NCBI GenBank assembly: GCA_035301285.1 | Contig: DATGUN010000085.1 | Location: 1 to 6,570, forward strand | Reading direction: 5' to 3' | Source: DATGUN01 sp035301285 | Lineage (GTDB): Bacteria; Bacillota; Bacilli; Bacillales; Amphibacillaceae | Length of the DNA: 6,570 bases | In this document: positions 1 through 5,452 of the stretch, piece by piece | Layout: the number at the start of each line of letters is the position of its first letter | Position numbering within the stretch: position 1 is the first letter of the stretch | Position numbers and translations under genes: made by a program | The notes under the pieces: model-generated | Told to the model about the DNA's origin: nothing | What the model saw: the letters and a program-made list of their open reading frames with translations, nothing else | Database searches by the model: none

Positions 1-1
1 A

Positions 2-286
2 AGCACACCTTCTTCAGGTAAAGATCTGCGTGGACGTATTAAGCAACAAAGTTGGGAATGGAAAGATATGCTTGACAATTTAAAACAAGATGGACTCAAT
101 TTGAAAGATCAAATTGCTGAAACATCTAAAGAAGGAACAGCATTAATGAAGAACTTGACGCAAGAAATGAAAAAGTCTGTTGAAGAGTGGCAGCAAGCTG
201 TTGAGCCGCATAAAGAAAATATTCATGAATACCTTGAACAAATTGAAACTAGCTTGAAAGAGCTGGAAGACAAAGTTAAAAAATAA
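2..286 (+). CDS. YtxH-family general stress protein, 3' part
   Basis: The reading frame is open from base 2 to a TAA at 284-286, so only the last 94 residues of a gene that begins outside the window are present. An internal ATG at 68 is not the true start, because the coding signal continues upstream with SSGKDLRGRIKQQ. That stretch resembles the conserved 'SGKELR' segment after the N-terminal membrane helix in YtxH-domain proteins. The rest is highly charged, rich in Lys, Glu and Gln, free of cysteine, and predicted to form long amphipathic helices or a coiled coil (for example EEWQQAVEPHKENIHEYLEQ). In Bacillus, YtxH-family proteins are small, membrane-anchored, often general-stress induced, and of unknown biochemical role. 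The missing N-terminus should hold the glycine-rich membrane segment. The family call rests on a short motif and composition, so it is fairly good but not certain. Confidence 0.75.
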   Translation, partial: STPSSGKDLRGRIKQQSWEWKDMLDNLKQDGLNLKDQIAETSKEGTALMKNLTQEMKKSVEEWQQAVEPHKENIHEYLEQIETSLKELEDKVKK

Positions 287-337
287 TAAGAAAACAGGCT
301 CTCCTTCTAAGGGACAGCCTGTTTTCTTATTATTTTG
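284..337 (+). terminator. strong intrinsic terminator of the YtxH-type gene
   Basis: The arms at 284-300 and 316-332 are perfect 17-bp reverse complements (core AAAACAGGCT / AGCCTGTTTT), separated by a 15-nt loop and ending in a T-rich stretch. The left arm begins with the stop codon itself. A-rich and T-rich flanks on both sides suggest it could work in both directions, which would also block leftward transcription coming from the minus-strand genes. Confidence 0.9.
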
Positions 338-844
338 ATTCGTCCAGGTCATTTCATAAAGCTCATCTCACAATCTTGAAGTTGGGGGTATTGCTGCCCG
401 TTACAAGCGGGATAGATGTTTTAGCTTATTTATAATTCGAACCACCATCTTTCGTTGTTCGAAGCACTACACCGTTGATTGAAACGGAAGGCGGCGACTC
501 TTCAAAAATACAAACTGATTTTCTTCGTGCGATGTAATGCTGTCGAAGTCTTCCTTGTCCTAGGTCTGCGATTACTCGACCCACCGAAATGATTTGTCGC
601 AACCCCTTCATGACTAACATCCTGTTAGCCCGAGGCTCAAGCAGCTCTGAGGAAAGTGTCCGCCCTCAGTGGAAACCAACAGTTCTAGCACACATCCTAA
701 TTGACTGGATTTTTTGGCTTATTTTGAATTATGAAGTTGACTCACCCACTTAGGTAATCCCTAATTTTATGGTTAACTTGGATGGAGGGCTTAATTCAGC
801 CGTTCTGCTGCACTAGCTTTTATGTCAATCTCTACCTGTGTTTA
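338..844. other. non-coding, repeat-like interval between the YtxH-type gene and the regulator
   Basis: I find no convincing gene in these 507 bases. The longest frame (minus, about 426-620) has no ribosome site and resembles no family I know. The stretch holds several small hairpins, for example CCCG at 397-400 with CGGG at 408-411, and CTAAC at 614-618 with GTTAG at 624-628. It also contains the imperfect inverted pair annotated separately at 474-680. The GC-richer middle differs from the AT-rich edges. The overall look is that of intergenic mobile-repeat debris common in Bacillaceae, possibly a decayed insertion-sequence end. This is an impression, not a match. Confidence 0.5.
474..680. 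repeat. possible mobile intergenic repeat with imperfect inverted ends
   Basis: The left end (474-500, starting GTTGATTGAAACGGAAGGCGG) and right end (649-680, ending CCGCCCTCAGTGGAAACCAAC) pair imperfectly as inverted repeats. The shared blocks are GTTG/CAAC and GGCGG/CCGCC. From memory, elements with ends of the type 'GGCGGCGACTC ... GGAAAG.GTCCGCC' recur between genes in Bacillaceae. The inner part carries a small hairpin at 614-628. There is no open frame typical of a transposase, so if mobile it would depend on factors supplied elsewhere. Copy number in the genome would decide. Confidence 0.4.
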
Positions 845-1393
845 TTATTTATTTTTTGGAATATAGTCAAAAATTTCCCCGGATTCCATTACCTTAATAA
901 ACTTCATTAACCATTCATAATAATTTTTTGCATAATAGAGTCTTTCCACATCATCTTCTATTTTGTTCTTTAGTTTTTCATCTGTTGTATCAACTAATAG
1001 CTCATTTAGCTCAGCTATTGTTTCTTCCGACTCTTCAATATTTGTTTCTGTTTGCTGGCGCCAACGATTACCAAATAAAGAGGTAAAGGATTTGTACCAA
1101 TCTTCCTCTGATCGATACAGATCTTTTCGAACCCCTCTTTTAAAGGTGGATTCTACCATTCTCATATCAGATAACGCTCGGACCCCTGTTGACATACTTG
1201 TTTTACTCATTACCAATGCTTCACGCATATCATCCAACGTCATTGGCTGATCATTAAAATATAAAACGCCATATAATCGTCCTACAGAAGGTGTAATGCC
1301 ATACAAATTCATGTTTTTTGCGATGACCTGAATAAATCGTTGAATCATTTCATCATGTTTTTCCCAGTTTTCGGTTTCGTTTTCCTCTGGCAA
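845..1393 (-). CDS. gbsR: GbsR-family transcriptional regulator (MarR-like)
   Basis: The predicted protein has 182 residues, close to the about 180 of Bacillus subtilis GbsR, the choline-sensing repressor of glycine betaine synthesis and choline uptake. A winged helix-turn-helix spans about residues 25-95. It contains YGITPSVGRLYGVLYF (31-46), the recognition-helix segment MSKTSMSTGVRALSDM (62-77) and the wing KRGVRKDLY (85-93), all typical of GbsR. The C-terminal half is helical and acidic, probably for dimerisation and effector binding, and ends SGEIFDYIPK as in GbsR. The start chosen is TTG at 1391-1393, because GGAGGG (complement of 1401-1406) lies 7 nt upstream. A longer reading from TTG at 1438 has no ribosome site and would overlap the promoter. 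The gene lies downstream of opuAC on the same strand but has its own promoter. No gbsA or gbsB follows. It could equally be an OpcR-type paralogue acting on opu genes, so the gene symbol is tentative. Confidence 0.88.
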   Translation of the reverse strand: MPEENETENWEKHDEMIQRFIQVIAKNMNLYGITPSVGRLYGVLYFNDQPMTLDDMREALVMSKTSMSTGVRALSDMRMVESTFKRGVRKDLYRSEEDWYKSFTSLFGNRWRQQTETNIEESEETIAELNELLVDTTDEKLKNKIEDDVERLYYAKNYYEWLMKFIKVMESGEIFDYIPKNK

Positions 1394-1400
1394 TGGATGT

Positions 1401-1406
1401 CCCTCC
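1401..1406 (-). promoter_or_regulatory. ribosome binding site that fixes the TTG start of the GbsR-type gene
   Basis: The minus strand reads GGAGGG here, 7 nt before a TTG codon at 1391-1393. The first A of this site's context is an in-frame ATG (1406-1408), but that ATG has no ribosome site of its own. Initiation at TTG gives a protein of the usual GbsR length. Confidence 0.8.
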
Positions 1407-1409
1407 ATC

Positions 1410-1437
1410 TGTATAATATCTAGAGCTAATTTATACA
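1410..1437. promoter_or_regulatory. putative operator dyad in front of the GbsR-type gene
   Basis: TGTATAA (1410-1416) and TTATACA (1431-1437) are perfect 7-bp inverted arms around a 14-bp spacer. They cover the -10 box and the start of the transcript. The CTGTATA segment also occurs in the palindrome near 5319-5336 in front of the other GbsR-type gene. This placement fits a repressor site, but binding is inferred. Confidence 0.45.
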
Positions 1438-1459
1438 ATTACTATTTTCCAGACGTCAA
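1430..1459 (-). promoter_or_regulatory. sigma-A-like promoter of the GbsR-type gene
   Basis: On the minus strand TTGACG (complement of 1454-1459) and TATAAA (complement of 1430-1435) are separated by 18 nt. Transcription would start about 20 nt upstream of the ribosome site, leaving a short leader. The -10 box overlaps the right arm of the dyad at 1410-1437, which suits autoregulation. Confidence 0.6.
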
Positions 1460-1462
1460 TTT

Positions 1463-1509
1463 CATCATTTTCTGAAGCTGCTACGCCCTGCTTACACGTG
1501 AAAATGATG
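1463..1509. repeat. 10-bp perfect inverted repeat with 27-nt spacer
   Basis: CATCATTTTC (1463-1472) and GAAAATGATG (1500-1509) are exact reverse complements. An inner AAGC/GCTT pair (1475-1478 and 1490-1493) could extend the structure. No T-run follows on either side, so it is not a standard terminator. It lies just upstream of the -35 box of the GbsR-type gene and could be a regulatory site or the relic of a lost gene's end. Confidence 0.4.
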
Positions 1510-1577
1510 TTTTATTCCCATTCATTTCGTTTATCGGCAGACTCCAGTTTTAAATTTTTGAGTACATTATATCCTAG

Positions 1578-1740
1578 TTATTCATTTATTTTATCATGAA
1601 GTTCATAGAAAGTTCTTCCGTTAGCAATCCTTCTTCTAATCCCTTTACTACTGATTGATTAAATATGGTTAACATGTTGCCGCACCGTTTCTGTCCTCAT
1701 CCCATTAACAATATCTTGAACAGATCGAATCAAGCTCAAA
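1578..1740 (-). pseudogene. possible decayed coding remnant, unidentified
   Basis: One minus-strand frame reads as protein-like on both sides of a single TAA at 1659-1661. Before it comes LIRSVQDIVNGMRTETVRQH and after it SSKGIRRRIANGRTFYELHD, ending at a TAA at 1578-1580. The frame also stays open upstream to about base 1799, into the opuA terminator. There is no ribosome site or start. The amino-acid mix resembles a real C-terminal segment, but I do not recognise the family. It may instead be chance, since the stretch is short. If real, a gene once lay between opuAC and the GbsR-type gene and was mostly lost. Confidence 0.3.
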
Positions 1741-1800
1741 GGATCTTGAGAATAAGGTGAAAAACAATAATAGAACCTGATTTGGAATTTTTTATACAAA

Positions 1801-1832
1801 GATAGGGTCCCTTATTATGAAGGCACCCTATC
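1801..1832 (-). terminator. intrinsic terminator downstream of opuAC
   Basis: GATAGGGT plus CCTT (1801-1808, 1810-1813) pairs with AAGG plus ACCCTATC (1820-1823, 1825-1832). There is one C-C mismatch (1809/1824) and a 6-nt loop. On the minus strand the stem is followed by TTTGTATAAAAAATT, an interrupted U-tract, so termination of the opuA transcript may be leaky and allow some read-through towards the GbsR-type gene. Confidence 0.8.
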
Positions 1833-1862
1833 TGTAAACCATGTTTTTAAATCTTTGTTATT

Positions 1863-2828
1863 TTATTCACCAAGGCCTTCTGTCCATTTTTCAATAAGGT
1901 CAGGATTGTCTTCAATGAATTGGGCTGCTGCTTCTTCTTCACTAGCACCATCGCTAACAGCTACAAGCAGCTCAGTCTCTGTTTCCTCGTCATAATCTTC
2001 TGTGAAACGCTGAATGAATTCATATGCTGCCGGTGAATCTTCTTCAAAGCTTGTATGTGCTACAGCTGAGATACGGTCACCCTCACCGCCATATATTTCT
2101 TGTGGGTCTTCAAGCATTTTCAGATCGTGTTCTGAAAACATCGAATGCGGTTTCCAGCCTGTCACAATAATTGGCTCTTCATTTTTAATCCTTGACTGCA
2201 ATTCAGACAGCATACCTGCTTCAGAACTTGACTGAAGTTCCCAGTTATCCAGACCATATTCCTCTAGTGCATTCTCGGTACTATTCATAACACCAGCACC
2301 CGGATCGATACCTGTAATGGTCCAATCAAGTGCTTCGCCCAGCTCTTCGTTGTCTTTAAGATCTTCAATCGAGTTAACATCTTCCATATAGGATGGAACT
2401 GTCATAGACAGTGGCGCTTTCTCTACGAATATACCGATTTCTTCCGTATCATCTTCATATTGATCCAAATACTCCTGGTGTGTAACCGGAAGCCATGAAG
2501 CCGTCATAAACGATGCATCATCCTGAGCAACACTTGTCCACATCGCACCACCTTCAACTTGCGTGGCTTTAACATCATAACCAATTTCTTCCAACACCTC
2601 TTGAATTAAAGGTGTACGTACCAACGCGCCAGCCCAAGAAACGTAAGTTAACTCAAGATCTGATTCACCAAGTTCTACATTGCCGTTACTACTATCACCG
2701 CTATCACTGCCGTTTTCGCCGGAGTCGCTGTCGCTTCCCTCTTCATTGCCTCCGCCGCCACATGCTGCCAGTACCATAACAAGCACAAGCGCTGCAGCTA
2801 AGCCTAATAATCTAAATTTCTTAACCAT
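1863..2828 (-). CDS. opuAC: glycine betaine ABC transporter substrate-binding lipoprotein OpuAC
   Basis: The 321-residue protein is the extracellular, lipid-anchored binding subunit of the OpuA importer for glycine betaine and related osmoprotectants. The signal peptide (KK at 3-4, hydrophobic 7-21) ends in lipobox L20-A21-A22-C23, followed by a flexible Gly/Ser/Asp/Glu linker to about residue 55. The three tryptophans expected to form the aromatic cage for the trimethylammonium head group are W65 (YVSWAG), W112 (ASWLPVTH) and W225 (TGWKPHSMF). GIDPGAG (173-179) matches the segment whose backbone binds the carboxylate. The lobe order (YVSW...ASWLP lobe first, GIDPG...TGWKPH lobe second) is the reverse of that in B. 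subtilis OpuAC as I remember it. The body is very acidic, as in salt-adapted bacteria. ATG at 2828 has a strong GGGAGGT site 9 nt upstream. It is the last gene of the operon, 87 bp after opuAB, with a hairpin between. Confidence 0.95.
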   Translation of the reverse strand: MVKKFRLLGLAAALVLVMVLAACGGGGNEEGSDSDSGENGSDSGDSSNGNVELGESDLELTYVSWAGALVRTPLIQEVLEEIGYDVKATQVEGGAMWTSVAQDDASFMTASWLPVTHQEYLDQYEDDTEEIGIFVEKAPLSMTVPSYMEDVNSIEDLKDNEELGEALDWTITGIDPGAGVMNSTENALEEYGLDNWELQSSSEAGMLSELQSRIKNEEPIIVTGWKPHSMFSEHDLKMLEDPQEIYGGEGDRISAVAHTSFEEDSPAAYEFIQRFTEDYDEETETELLVAVSDGASEEEAAAQFIEDNPDLIEKWTEGLGE

Positions 2829-2872
2829 AAGAAATTGACCTCCCTCAAAATAATAATTTTTATATGTTCGGA

Positions 2873-2898
2873 ATTCGCATCATTGAATGATGCAGAAT
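2873..2898. promoter_or_regulatory. intercistronic hairpin between opuAB and opuAC
   Basis: GCATCATT (2877-2884) and AATGATGC (2886-2893) are perfect inverted arms around one base. With one bulged base the stem extends through ATTC (2873-2876) and GAAT (2895-2898). No U-tract follows in the direction of transcription, so it is probably not a terminator. It may protect or process the mRNA and raise the amount of the binding protein over the membrane subunits. That role is inferred. Confidence 0.55.
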
Positions 2899-2915
2899 AA
2901 CCGGGAACAACATGC

Positions 2916-3758
2916 TTATTTTTTATTTGCCCCCTGTGTAATGCGGTCAAGTAACATCGCAACGATAACAAGGGACAGACCACCTTCAAAACCTGGTCCA
3001 ATCGCAACCTGTGTTACAGCTCTGTACACGACTGTACCAAGTCCGGGAGCTCCAACCATTGAGGCGATGACAACCATCGATAATGAAAGCATGATTGTCT
3101 GGTTAATACCCGCCATAATTGTTGGCATGGCAAGGGGGATTTGCACTTTCCCCAGCCTCTGACCGGTCGTTGAACCAAATGCATTGGATGCCTCAATTAG
3201 TTCCTCGTCCACCTGCCGGATACCAAGGTTTGTGAGCCTTACGGTAGGAGGCATGGAGAATATAATGGTAGCCACAACACCTGGCACCATACCCAGGCTG
3301 AAGAAGACGACCGCCGGAATCAAATAAACAAATGCGGGCATCGTCTGCATGAAATCCAGAATCGGTGTGATCACCTGTTGCGCAGTTTTTTTCTGGGACA
3401 TCCAAATACCAACCGGTATTCCGATGATCATTGACGCGACAACCGAGACAAGAACAAGTGCTACCGTCTCCAGGGTTTCCGGCCAATAGCCAAGGTTGTT
3501 GATAAGACCAAGACCAATAAGTGCAAAAAGACCAAGTTTCCAGTTTACAATCCACCAAGCCAGAAGTGCCACTATTACAATCAGCAAAATCGGCGGAACT
3601 AACTCAAGCACTACTACAAAATTCTCCGTAATGAATCCAATTACTGCAGTGATGGCATCAAATACTGTCCCGAATGAAGACGTTAAGAAGTCAACAAACG
3701 CCTCTACCCATTCGGCTAACGGAAGTTTAGGAAAAAAAGTTCCTTCTGTATCATTCAT
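2916..3758 (-). CDS. opuAB: glycine betaine ABC transporter permease OpuAB
   Basis: The 280-residue integral membrane subunit is close in length to B. subtilis OpuAB (282). It forms the translocation path, presumably as a homodimer with two OpuAA subunits. Hydrophobic segments lie at about 36-70, 75-90, 97-120, 140-170, 217-245 and 258-272. The cytoplasmic EAA-type coupling loop is at about 189-208 (EASNAFGSTTGQRLGKVQIP), which contacts the ATPase. Family blocks ILDFMQTMPAFVYLIPA (133-149) and MVGAPGLG (234-241) are present. The start is ATG at 3756-3758, inside the end of opuAA (stop TGA 3751-3753), giving an 8-bp overlap typical of translational coupling. A GGGGGTG ribosome site lies within the opuAA coding end, about 9 nt upstream. 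No frameshift or missing motif is seen. Confidence 0.96.
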   Translation of the reverse strand: MNDTEGTFFPKLPLAEWVEAFVDFLTSSFGTVFDAITAVIGFITENFVVVLELVPPILLIVIVALLAWWIVNWKLGLFALIGLGLINNLGYWPETLETVALVLVSVVASMIIGIPVGIWMSQKKTAQQVITPILDFMQTMPAFVYLIPAVVFFSLGMVPGVVATIIFSMPPTVRLTNLGIRQVDEELIEASNAFGSTTGQRLGKVQIPLAMPTIMAGINQTIMLSLSMVVIASMVGAPGLGTVVYRAVTQVAIGPGFEGGLSLVIVAMLLDRITQGANKK

Positions 3759-4965
3759 TTACTTCTTCACCCCCGTTTCCATTCAATACCTCATTATTTC
3801 CAGCGAGAGCACCGATAATTGCCCCTCTGACAACAATTCCAACCAACTTGCCGGCGTCATCGACAACGGACAGTGGTGCTTTGTCATCAGCCATCGGTTC
3901 AAATATATCACCCAACAATGTGTCCGGATGCACAGTCGGGATATCAGATGTAAGGATATCTTCCAGACCTTTACTTTCTTTAGCAGCGTGTGCTGCCTGG
4001 TCTGCCGTTACGTAACCCAACAACTTCTGTTGTTTATCAACCACATAAATCGTGGAGACACCATTTTCTTTCATTAACCTGAGGGCAACATTTGGACCCC
4101 GGTCAACCGTTACTGTTTCAGCACGCTTCATCACATGACTGGCTGTGAATACGTTGGCAAGATTGACATCCTTAACGAATCGCTCAACGTAATCATTGGC
4201 AGGATCCATTAAAATCTCTTCAGCTGTACCAACCTGTACAATGGCGCCATCTTTCATCAGAGCAATCCTGTCACCAATCCGAAGTGCTTCGTCCAAGTCA
4301 TGGGTAATAAAAATGATGGTTTTTTGTACAGATTGTTGCAAATCCATCAATTCATCCTGCATATCTTTCCGGATTAACGGATCCAGTGCACTGAACGCCT
4401 CGTCCATGAGAAGGATTTCAGGATCATTGGCCAATGCTCTTGCCAGGCCGACCCGCTGTTGCATACCACCGGAAAGTTCACTTGGATATTTATCCAAATA
4501 GCCGCCCAGACCAACTAATTCAAGGGCTTCACGAGCCTTCTTTTCTCGTTCCTCTTTATCAATTCCCTGGATTTCCAGCCCGTACTCAGCGTTCTTAAGA
4601 ATCGATTTATGAGGCAGCAAAGCAAAGTTCTGAAAAACCATGCTCATTTTTTTCCTGCGAACTTTCCGAAGTTGCTCCTTATTCATTTCTGTTATGTTTT
4701 CACCATCAAACCAGATATCACCTGAGGATGGCTCGATCAAACGGTTCAGCATGCGAACGAGTGTGGATTTACCACTTCCCGACAAGCCCATGATCACAAA
4801 GACTTCGCCATCTTGAACATCGAATGTAGCCTGATTAACACCCACTGTCATCCCGGTTAGCTCCAAAATTTCAGCCTTAGTTTTGTTTTCATTCAGGTAT
4901 TTGACAGCTTGTTTCGGACGCCTGCCGAAAATTTTCGTTAATCCATCTACCTTTATTTTACTCAT
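3751..4965 (-). CDS. opuAA: glycine betaine ABC transporter ATP-binding protein OpuAA with CBS domains
   Basis: The 404-residue cytoplasmic ATPase energises the OpuA importer. All nucleotide-binding motifs are intact: Walker A GLSGSGKST (60-68), Q-loop Q112 in FQNFALLPH, signature LSGGMQQR (164-171), Walker B ILLMDEAF (184-191, catalytic E189) and switch H222 (THDLDEA). Two CBS domains follow, at about 275-325 and 335-390. In OpuA-type transporters of Lactococcus, such tandem CBS domains sense ionic strength and bind cyclic di-AMP. The start chosen is ATG at 4963-4965, with GAGGTGG 4 nt upstream and an N-terminus (MSKIKVDGLTKIFG) typical of the family. The frame stays open for 73 more codons to a GTG at 5184, but that extension is unlike the family and lies in the leader. 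The acidic tail overlaps opuAB. It is the first gene of the operon. Confidence 0.96.
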   Translation of the reverse strand: MSKIKVDGLTKIFGRRPKQAVKYLNENKTKAEILELTGMTVGVNQATFDVQDGEVFVIMGLSGSGKSTLVRMLNRLIEPSSGDIWFDGENITEMNKEQLRKVRRKKMSMVFQNFALLPHKSILKNAEYGLEIQGIDKEEREKKAREALELVGLGGYLDKYPSELSGGMQQRVGLARALANDPEILLMDEAFSALDPLIRKDMQDELMDLQQSVQKTIIFITHDLDEALRIGDRIALMKDGAIVQVGTAEEILMDPANDYVERFVKDVNLANVFTASHVMKRAETVTVDRGPNVALRLMKENGVSTIYVVDKQQKLLGYVTADQAAHAAKESKGLEDILTSDIPTVHPDTLLGDIFEPMADDKAPLSVVDDAGKLVGIVVRGAIIGALAGNNEVLNGNGGEEVNE

Positions 4966-5011
4966 TTTTCCACCTCGCTTAACGTCAAAAACTTTAACGT
5001 CGTTTCTCGTA

Positions 5012-5098
5012 CTATTTTTCACGCATACTGTAGCATATAGATAAAACAAACTTTGATAGAGTTTGTCCGTAACCACAGGGACTCCCTGCCATGTCCAT
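5012..5098 (-). CDS. possible 28-codon leader peptide upstream of opuAA
   Basis: ATG at 5096-5098 is preceded at 5 nt by AAGGGGG, an acceptable ribosome site, and the frame runs to TAG at 5012-5014, 46 nt before the opuAA start. The peptide begins MDMAGSPCGYGQ and resembles nothing I know. Both leader hairpins (5046-5066, 5076-5088) fall inside it, so ribosome movement on it could change the folding. It is only a candidate; the purine-rich site may be chance. Confidence 0.25.
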   Translation of the reverse strand: MDMAGSPCGYGQTLSKFVLSICYSMREK

Positions 5099-5199
5099 TT
5101 CTTCCCCCTTTTTTCCGACAATCTTATACAACGAGAATAATAGTCATGCGACTTTTCTATCAGATTAAATCCACAAAATAACACACACTAATAATGTAT

Positions 5200-5223
5200 A
5201 TTGGATTTAAATTTAAATCTAAT
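5200..5223. promoter_or_regulatory. 24-bp near-perfect palindrome in the opuA leader
   Basis: The core GATTTAAATTTAAATC (5204-5219) is a perfect 16-bp palindrome. After one mismatched pair (5203/5220) symmetry continues for three more pairs, out to 5200 and 5223. It lies about 20 nt downstream of the predicted opuA transcription start, a classic place for a repressor roadblock. An AT-rich partial echo, GATTAAATC, occurs at 5163-5171. Confidence 0.5.
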
Positions 5224-5248
5224 TGCCTCGTATCCGCTGACTCTTAAT

Positions 5249-5277
5249 ACTATATTACTACCACAATAAAAGTTCAA
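5249..5277 (-). promoter_or_regulatory. sigma-A-like promoter of opuA
   Basis: On the minus strand TTGAAC (complement of 5272-5277) and TATAGT (complement of 5249-5254) are separated by the ideal 17 nt, and the surroundings are AT-rich. It is back to back with the promoter of the divergent regulator; the two -35 boxes are about 20 bp apart. Osmotic induction of opuA in B. subtilis also uses a sigma-A-type promoter. Confidence 0.65.
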
Positions 5278-5296
5278 ACATGAAATACTTCTGATT

Positions 5297-5325
5297 TTGT
5301 ACGTATTTTTCGTACAGTTTATTCT
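5297..5325 (+). promoter_or_regulatory. sigma-A-like promoter of the divergent regulator
   Basis: TTGTAC (5297-5302) and TATTCT (5320-5325) are separated by 17 nt. The -35 box falls in one dyad and the -10 box in the next, so a bound regulator would block its own promoter. The resulting leader is about 120 nt to the ATG at 5453. Confidence 0.5.
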
Positions 5326-5350
5326 GTATAGAATAATAATAGTTTATTCT
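5298..5350. promoter_or_regulatory. two adjacent operator-like dyads plus a repeated half-site
   Basis: TGTACG-N7-CGTACA (5298-5316) and TTATTCT-GTAT-AGAATAA (5319-5336) are both perfect inverted repeats and lie almost touching. The decamer AGTTTATTCT at 5316-5325 recurs exactly at 5341-5350, 25 bp downstream, giving an extra half-site. They cover the regulator promoter and lie about 20 bp upstream of the opuA -35 box. Dimeric winged-helix regulators of the GbsR/MarR type bind such sites. That these are the actual operators is inferred from position. Confidence 0.55.
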
Positions 5351-5452
5351 TTGAATTACTCCATTTTCCGACATTTTCCTGTCCTCTTCCATATTTTCAA
5401 TCGGTTTTAATTTGGTGTAACCTTAATTTAGCAGTTCTTTTAGGAGGATTCC

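Larger units (their letters stand above)
4966..5242 (-). promoter_or_regulatory. long 5' leader of the opuA operon
   Basis: The transcript predicted from the promoter at 5249-5277 has about 275 untranslated nucleotides. Structures seen are ACAAACT/AGTTTGT (5046-5052 and 5060-5066), CAGGG/CCCTG around three bases (5076-5088), and an 8-bp direct repeat TTAACGTC (4979-4986 and 4994-5001) 15 bp apart, just before the opuAA ribosome site. No known riboswitch consensus was recognised, and I looked specifically for the cyclic di-AMP (ydaO) type. The length leaves room for post-transcriptional control, but none is proven. Confidence 0.45.

Noticed and set aside
426..620. 64-residue minus-strand frame in the repeat-like block
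   Set aside because: No ribosome site, no recognised family, and it coincides with the inverted-repeat structure.
700..844. Terminator for the GbsR-type gene
   Set aside because: No stem followed by a U-tract could be found on the minus strand here; transcription may end at the bidirectional terminator at 284-337.
1394..1438. Longer start (TTG at 1438) or ATG at 1408 for the GbsR-type gene
   Set aside because: Neither has a ribosome site. The first would lie in the promoter, and TTG 1391-1393 with GGAGGG gives the normal family length.
3496..4077. 193-residue plus-strand frame opposite opuAB/opuAA
   Set aside because: It lies antisense to two well-supported genes, has no ribosome site and has no recognisable motif.
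4966..5184. N-terminal extension of OpuAA by 73 codons from a GTG
   Set aside because: The extension is unlike the OpuAA family and has no ribosome site at its start, whereas ATG 4963-4965 has GAGGTGG at the right distance and a typical N-terminus.
4966..5242. Cyclic di-AMP (ydaO-type) riboswitch in the opuA leader
   Set aside because: The conserved core segments expected of that riboswitch were not found; only small unrelated hairpins are visible.
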